Source: Glandiceps talaboti (taxonomy: Eukaryota > Hemichordata > Enteropneusta > Spengelidae). From it: a stretch of 64,000 bases of DNA. The notes beneath the pieces were generated by a model, which saw only the letters and a list, made by a program, of their open reading frames with translations, did no database searches and was not told where the DNA came from. Location: positions 16,751,485 to 16,815,484 of the forward strand of contig NC_135562.1 in the NCBI RefSeq assembly GCF_964340395.1, in the 5' to 3' direction. The position numbers were made by a program, and so were the translations under genes. This document shows positions 60,558 to 64,000 of this stretch, in pieces. The first letter of the stretch is position 1. Each line of letters starts with the position of its first letter.

Positions 60558-61094
60558 TAAGTTAGTTAGTTATTTTATTCCCTGGACTACATGTAGTTAA
60601 ATATATAAATACACAAAACAAAAGGCAATGATACCGCTCACATAAGTTTGACACATTACAATAAGTCAATGAGGACAGAGGGTCAACCAAAGGCAGATGA
60701 CACATAATAACCTTAATAACAGTTGAGAACTGGAGTCTACAACACTGAAAAGTTAAACACTTCAGAAATTACGACAATGTATATGAACATTTTCATACAT
60801 GGATTGGGGACAAGCTATAACAAGCATTTTGAGACTATCTATGGTCATAGATTTTAATGAGATTTTTACCATGGTAACAATATCCAATTTACAGAAAAAG
60901 TCTTTCAATGAAACAAAGCTGACACCATAGTTGGCTAGTCTTATATGATCGGACTGTAGACAATTCAGTATTACATGAGCCTCACTTTGTATCTCTTTGT
61001 ATAAGCAAAATATTAAAGGTGTACTGGTTGCAGAAGGAACATTAAAAAAAACCCACATTTGCTGGATATGATGACGTACTTGTAATAATATCAC
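60558..61094 (-). pseudogene. LINE ORF2 C-terminal fragment with 3' UTR
   Basis: The minus strand is open for 110 codons (61094-60762) and contains FCLYKEIQSEAHVILNCLQS followed by DHIR. This resembles the Cys-His knuckle region after the reverse transcriptase in non-LTR retrotransposons (C..C ... E..HFL..C). After the stop, about 200 bp lead to CAGGGAATAAAATAACTAAC repeats at 60558, which look like the element's 3' tail. The first Cys pair is incomplete, so it is a relic. Confidence 0.65.
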
Positions 61095-61230
61095 AAACCC
61101 TTAATAGTATTGAACAGCCCGTGGGCAAACATGTGGCTGTACACTTAATATTTGGTGCCAATCCAATAATTTTTTTAGGTCTACACCTTAAAATCAGCCT
61201 CTATTGCTATTACAGTTTCAACCTGTTATT

Positions 61231-61330
61231 AAGATAAGATAAGATAAGATAAGATAATAGTTTATTGAGTCCCTTTAAGGGAAATTTAAATTTCTACTAC
61301 GAACAGATATAAAGACAATCGACTCAAGAA
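61231..61330 (-). mobile_element. LINE or SINE 3' end with (TTATC)n tail
   Basis: Minus strand: AAATTTCCCTTAAAGGGACT, then CAATAAACTATTATCTTATC repeats. The AATTTCCC...GGGA.TCAATAAA.TATC layout is a classic non-LTR 3' end. Confidence 0.7.
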
Positions 61331-62620
61331 ACAATAAACTCCAAAAAAACACATTAACATACAAAATAAAATATGCAGTAAAATCCATTTATACAATAAA
61401 TAATACATACAAATCATCAAAAATAAAACATAATGTAAAAAATAATTACTGTGAATAATGACTTCAAATTGTACTTCTTATGGATAACACTAATCTCTAA
61501 TTAACCGTAACATGTAGAGTGTCTGATTATTAACAATTGTACAATTTTCAATGAATATATTGTTGGTTCCTGAACAAAAATATAATTCCAGTTACAGCTA
61601 GTGCAACTTTATTAGTGATACAAAATGCACTCACAACTAGTAACAATCCAGTCACCTTTTCCACAAGTGATATCATGAAATGTGTGTTCATATATATTAT
61701 GCAAAAAATGTGAGTTAAGCCTGTTGGTATTTGTTCTAAAAGTCTACCTCTATCCATGCATACATGTAGCTATTTCCCTGAACAGTTCAATAACATTTTC
61801 CAGCACTGTGAAATGTCTCTTTGTATTTAAGTAGTAGATGTTCAATGAACACTTAAAGACATCATTATTCAATGCTGTACTGAATAATCTCTTGAGCAAC
61901 AGCTGTGAGATTTATACAGATAAAGTATTAAGTATTATCAATGTGTCTAAAATGACTCACAACTATTGTGCTGAGTTCAATCACCTTTTCCACCACGACC
62001 CATTTCACTTCTGTACTTCTCATGACCTTACCATTCTCGGAAACCGGATAAGAGCTGATATTTCTCCCGCAACACCAGTATTCTTCTCCTTCATAGAGAA
62101 AGCATGGTGCAATTGAACACTGTCCTTGCCATCTCGGCCGTCATGCTTGCCAGGTTTCTGCCATGCTTCAAAAAGTATTGCACCATCCTTGAGCTTTAGT
62201 AATCTTTTGATGACAATATTATGATTTACATGAAGAGTAATGGCTGATCCTAAATGTATATGTGTGTATGTGTTAAAATAAACATGTCAGAGTTTGTTCC
62301 AGTGTTGAAGACATGTATATTAGCTGATTACTATGCAAATCGGTATGTAAATTGCCATGTTATTTATATGTAAATTGATATGCAAATTAGCCACCATCCT
62401 TGCAATCAATCCTGGGGAGAACACTGAACACTGCAAAATATCATTGTACATCTTGAATGGTGCCATAAAAGAGGTATTGGTTTACGATGATGGCATAATA
62501 CCAATTATATATTTCTTCTACCTCATGAAATAATAAAAAAATGATACCCTCTGTGGCATAGTCAGAATAAAAGTCACAGTCCCTTTTTGTAACTCAATAA
62601 ATTGCACAAAGCATAAGCAA
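61331..62620. other. AT-rich sequence, no gene
   Basis: Two octamer-like ATGCAAAT words occur at about 62333 and 62389. Open frames at 61548-61757 (minus) and 61838-62116 (plus) show no domain. Confidence 0.5.
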
Positions 62621-62624
62621 GATC

Positions 62625-62835
62625 TAAAATCTCTGTTATTGTACGTACAATAACAAAACTTTTTACACATTTCAAGTTATGTAGCTTTTTGCAATGTATT
62701 GTATTACAAACACAGACTTAGTCAATGTTGTTTCACATTAATTTTTCAAGTAGGAAGCCATGATAAAATATTGTTTTATAAATTAAAAATCTAAAATAAA
62801 TACCCCAGCCTGATCCATATGACCACTTTAAGCAA
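62625..62835 (+). repeat. dispersed repeat family E, copy 3
   Basis: ACGTACAATAACAAAACTTT, TTTACACATTTCAAG, GTATTACAAACACAGACTTA, TTTTTCAAGTAGGAAGCC, TTATAAATTAAAAATCTAAA and GATCCATATGACCACTTTAA. The most complete copy together with 30757-30965. Confidence 0.75.
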
Positions 62836-64000
62836 TGCTTGTCACAGTTTCCAAAATTGAGATATACGTTTCTCTTTCACATAACTGAAACTTGTAGCAA
62901 TGTCTTCATCTAGATTTCCGTTCATACACAATGCAGATTGGCATTAAAATGCAGAGACATGTCTTGGCAATCAATAGTAAGGCCATAAAGTTGATTTCTA
63001 GGTTTCTTAATTAAGCCTCACTGGTGATCAAAGATCTCTTCAACAGAGTTCTCGAAGTGACCATGCAGGTTAAAATTTGCATACTTGAAGGGGATTTCCA
63101 TATAAGGCAATATAGCTGTATTTGACTATTAAGTAGGTCAACTCCATATAAGGTCACAGGACATATAATTCTATAATACTAAAAGTAGTTTATTCACAGT
63201 CTTTAATTTTATAAGTCATCTGTGTCCTGTCTTCTGAGACATTTTATTGGTGGTTTTTTTCCCTGTGTTTTCATAGCTGTTGTATTATTTTTCAACTTTA
63301 ATTGTTAGTTTGTTGTACAATGGGCTGAGATGTAGTGTAGCGCATTTCTTTAACAATTAAATAATAAAATATATAATAAAATAGTGCAGAATATTAAAAA
63401 AGGTTTCTCTGTGTAATGTTTAATGTTTTGTAAATTCACTGACGGCTTAGATTAAAACAAAAAATTCCCAAACTTATATTGTCAGCAATTAAGTAGTGAA
63501 TATCAATTATAATCTGCAACAAAAAATATTCTTAAGTATTCTAAATATAATATTATTGGAAACAGCTATAAATGACTATATTTGGTCCCTTGAAGTAAAG
63601 TGGCTATGTACATTTGTAGATGAGAAAAATATCATTTGTGTTGGAATATTGAATCAGATGTATATAAAACTATTTCAACTTTACTAAGTATTTCTATTTG
63701 AAAAAAACACAAATAATAAGAAACAACAGAGACTAAGACTATGGTGATATTTCAATATTTGTGAAGGCAACAAAGGCATTGCAGGTGGGACTAGACTAGT
63801 CTGTAAGGTATGCCGTGACAGGACACTGTCACACATCAGTCAACCCCTCCCAGAAGAGGCTGGAGCGATGTGGCATATCTTACAGTCAAAGATGTAACCT
63901 GACTTTGGGATTACTTTTGTTTATCAAGTTTTTACTTATTCACAAGTTTTCCTGAAAGTTGAGGTTGGGGATAGTTGAAGGGGTGGACAAATACTAATCA
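62836..64000. other. AT-rich sequence to the window edge, no gene
   Basis: Nothing recognised on either strand. Confidence 0.5.

Overview
The window is animal nuclear DNA, not bacterial. It is AT-rich, has spliced genes with GT/AG introns and an AATAAA poly(A) signal, and is full of microsatellites, foldback/MITE-like repeats and 3' ends of non-LTR retrotransposons. A secreted CUB-LDLa-trypsin protein together with tRNA-derived SINE-like DNA suggests a marine invertebrate (for example a hemichordate, echinoderm, cephalochordate or lophotrochozoan). I cannot place the species from sequence alone.

Region 1 (1-10.44 kb) holds the 3' eight exons of a plus-strand gene running off the left edge. 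They join in one open frame from 1710 to the stop at 10343-10345. The visible 447 residues are a CUB domain, one LDL-receptor class A repeat and a chymotrypsin-fold domain. All three catalytic residues are replaced (His57 to Asn, Asp102 to Asn, Ser195 to Asp) while the structural cysteines are kept, so this is a serine protease homologue (pseudoprotease). Its introns carry microsatellites, a foldback element, a LINE 3' end and an odd tandem array of splice-donor-like sequences.

Region 2 (10.44-14.98 kb) is intergenic. It holds a foldback element with G/C-tract ends, a long (CATA)n array and the first copy of MITE family A.

Region 3 (14.99-64 kb) starts with a convincing first coding exon of a second plus-strand gene (44 residues, ATG in good context, consensus donor). 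I see no further convincing exon in the remaining 49 kb, which is probably one very large first intron, or that intron plus a gene desert. It is a mosaic of (a) several short inverted-repeat families, named A to F here, each with two to five copies in the window, (b) long-period degenerate tandem repeats (47, about 104, about 120, about 150, 159 and about 330 bp) and (c) 5'-truncated LINE ends and one SINE. Several mobile copies sit inside tandem repeats, which gives a relative order of events.

The strongest biological observation is the triad-less protease homologue. The strongest structural observation is the dense set of foldback families and satellites in the presumed giant intron. I found no operon, CRISPR, phage or other prokaryotic system. 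All calls rest on reading the sequence; no database search was possible.
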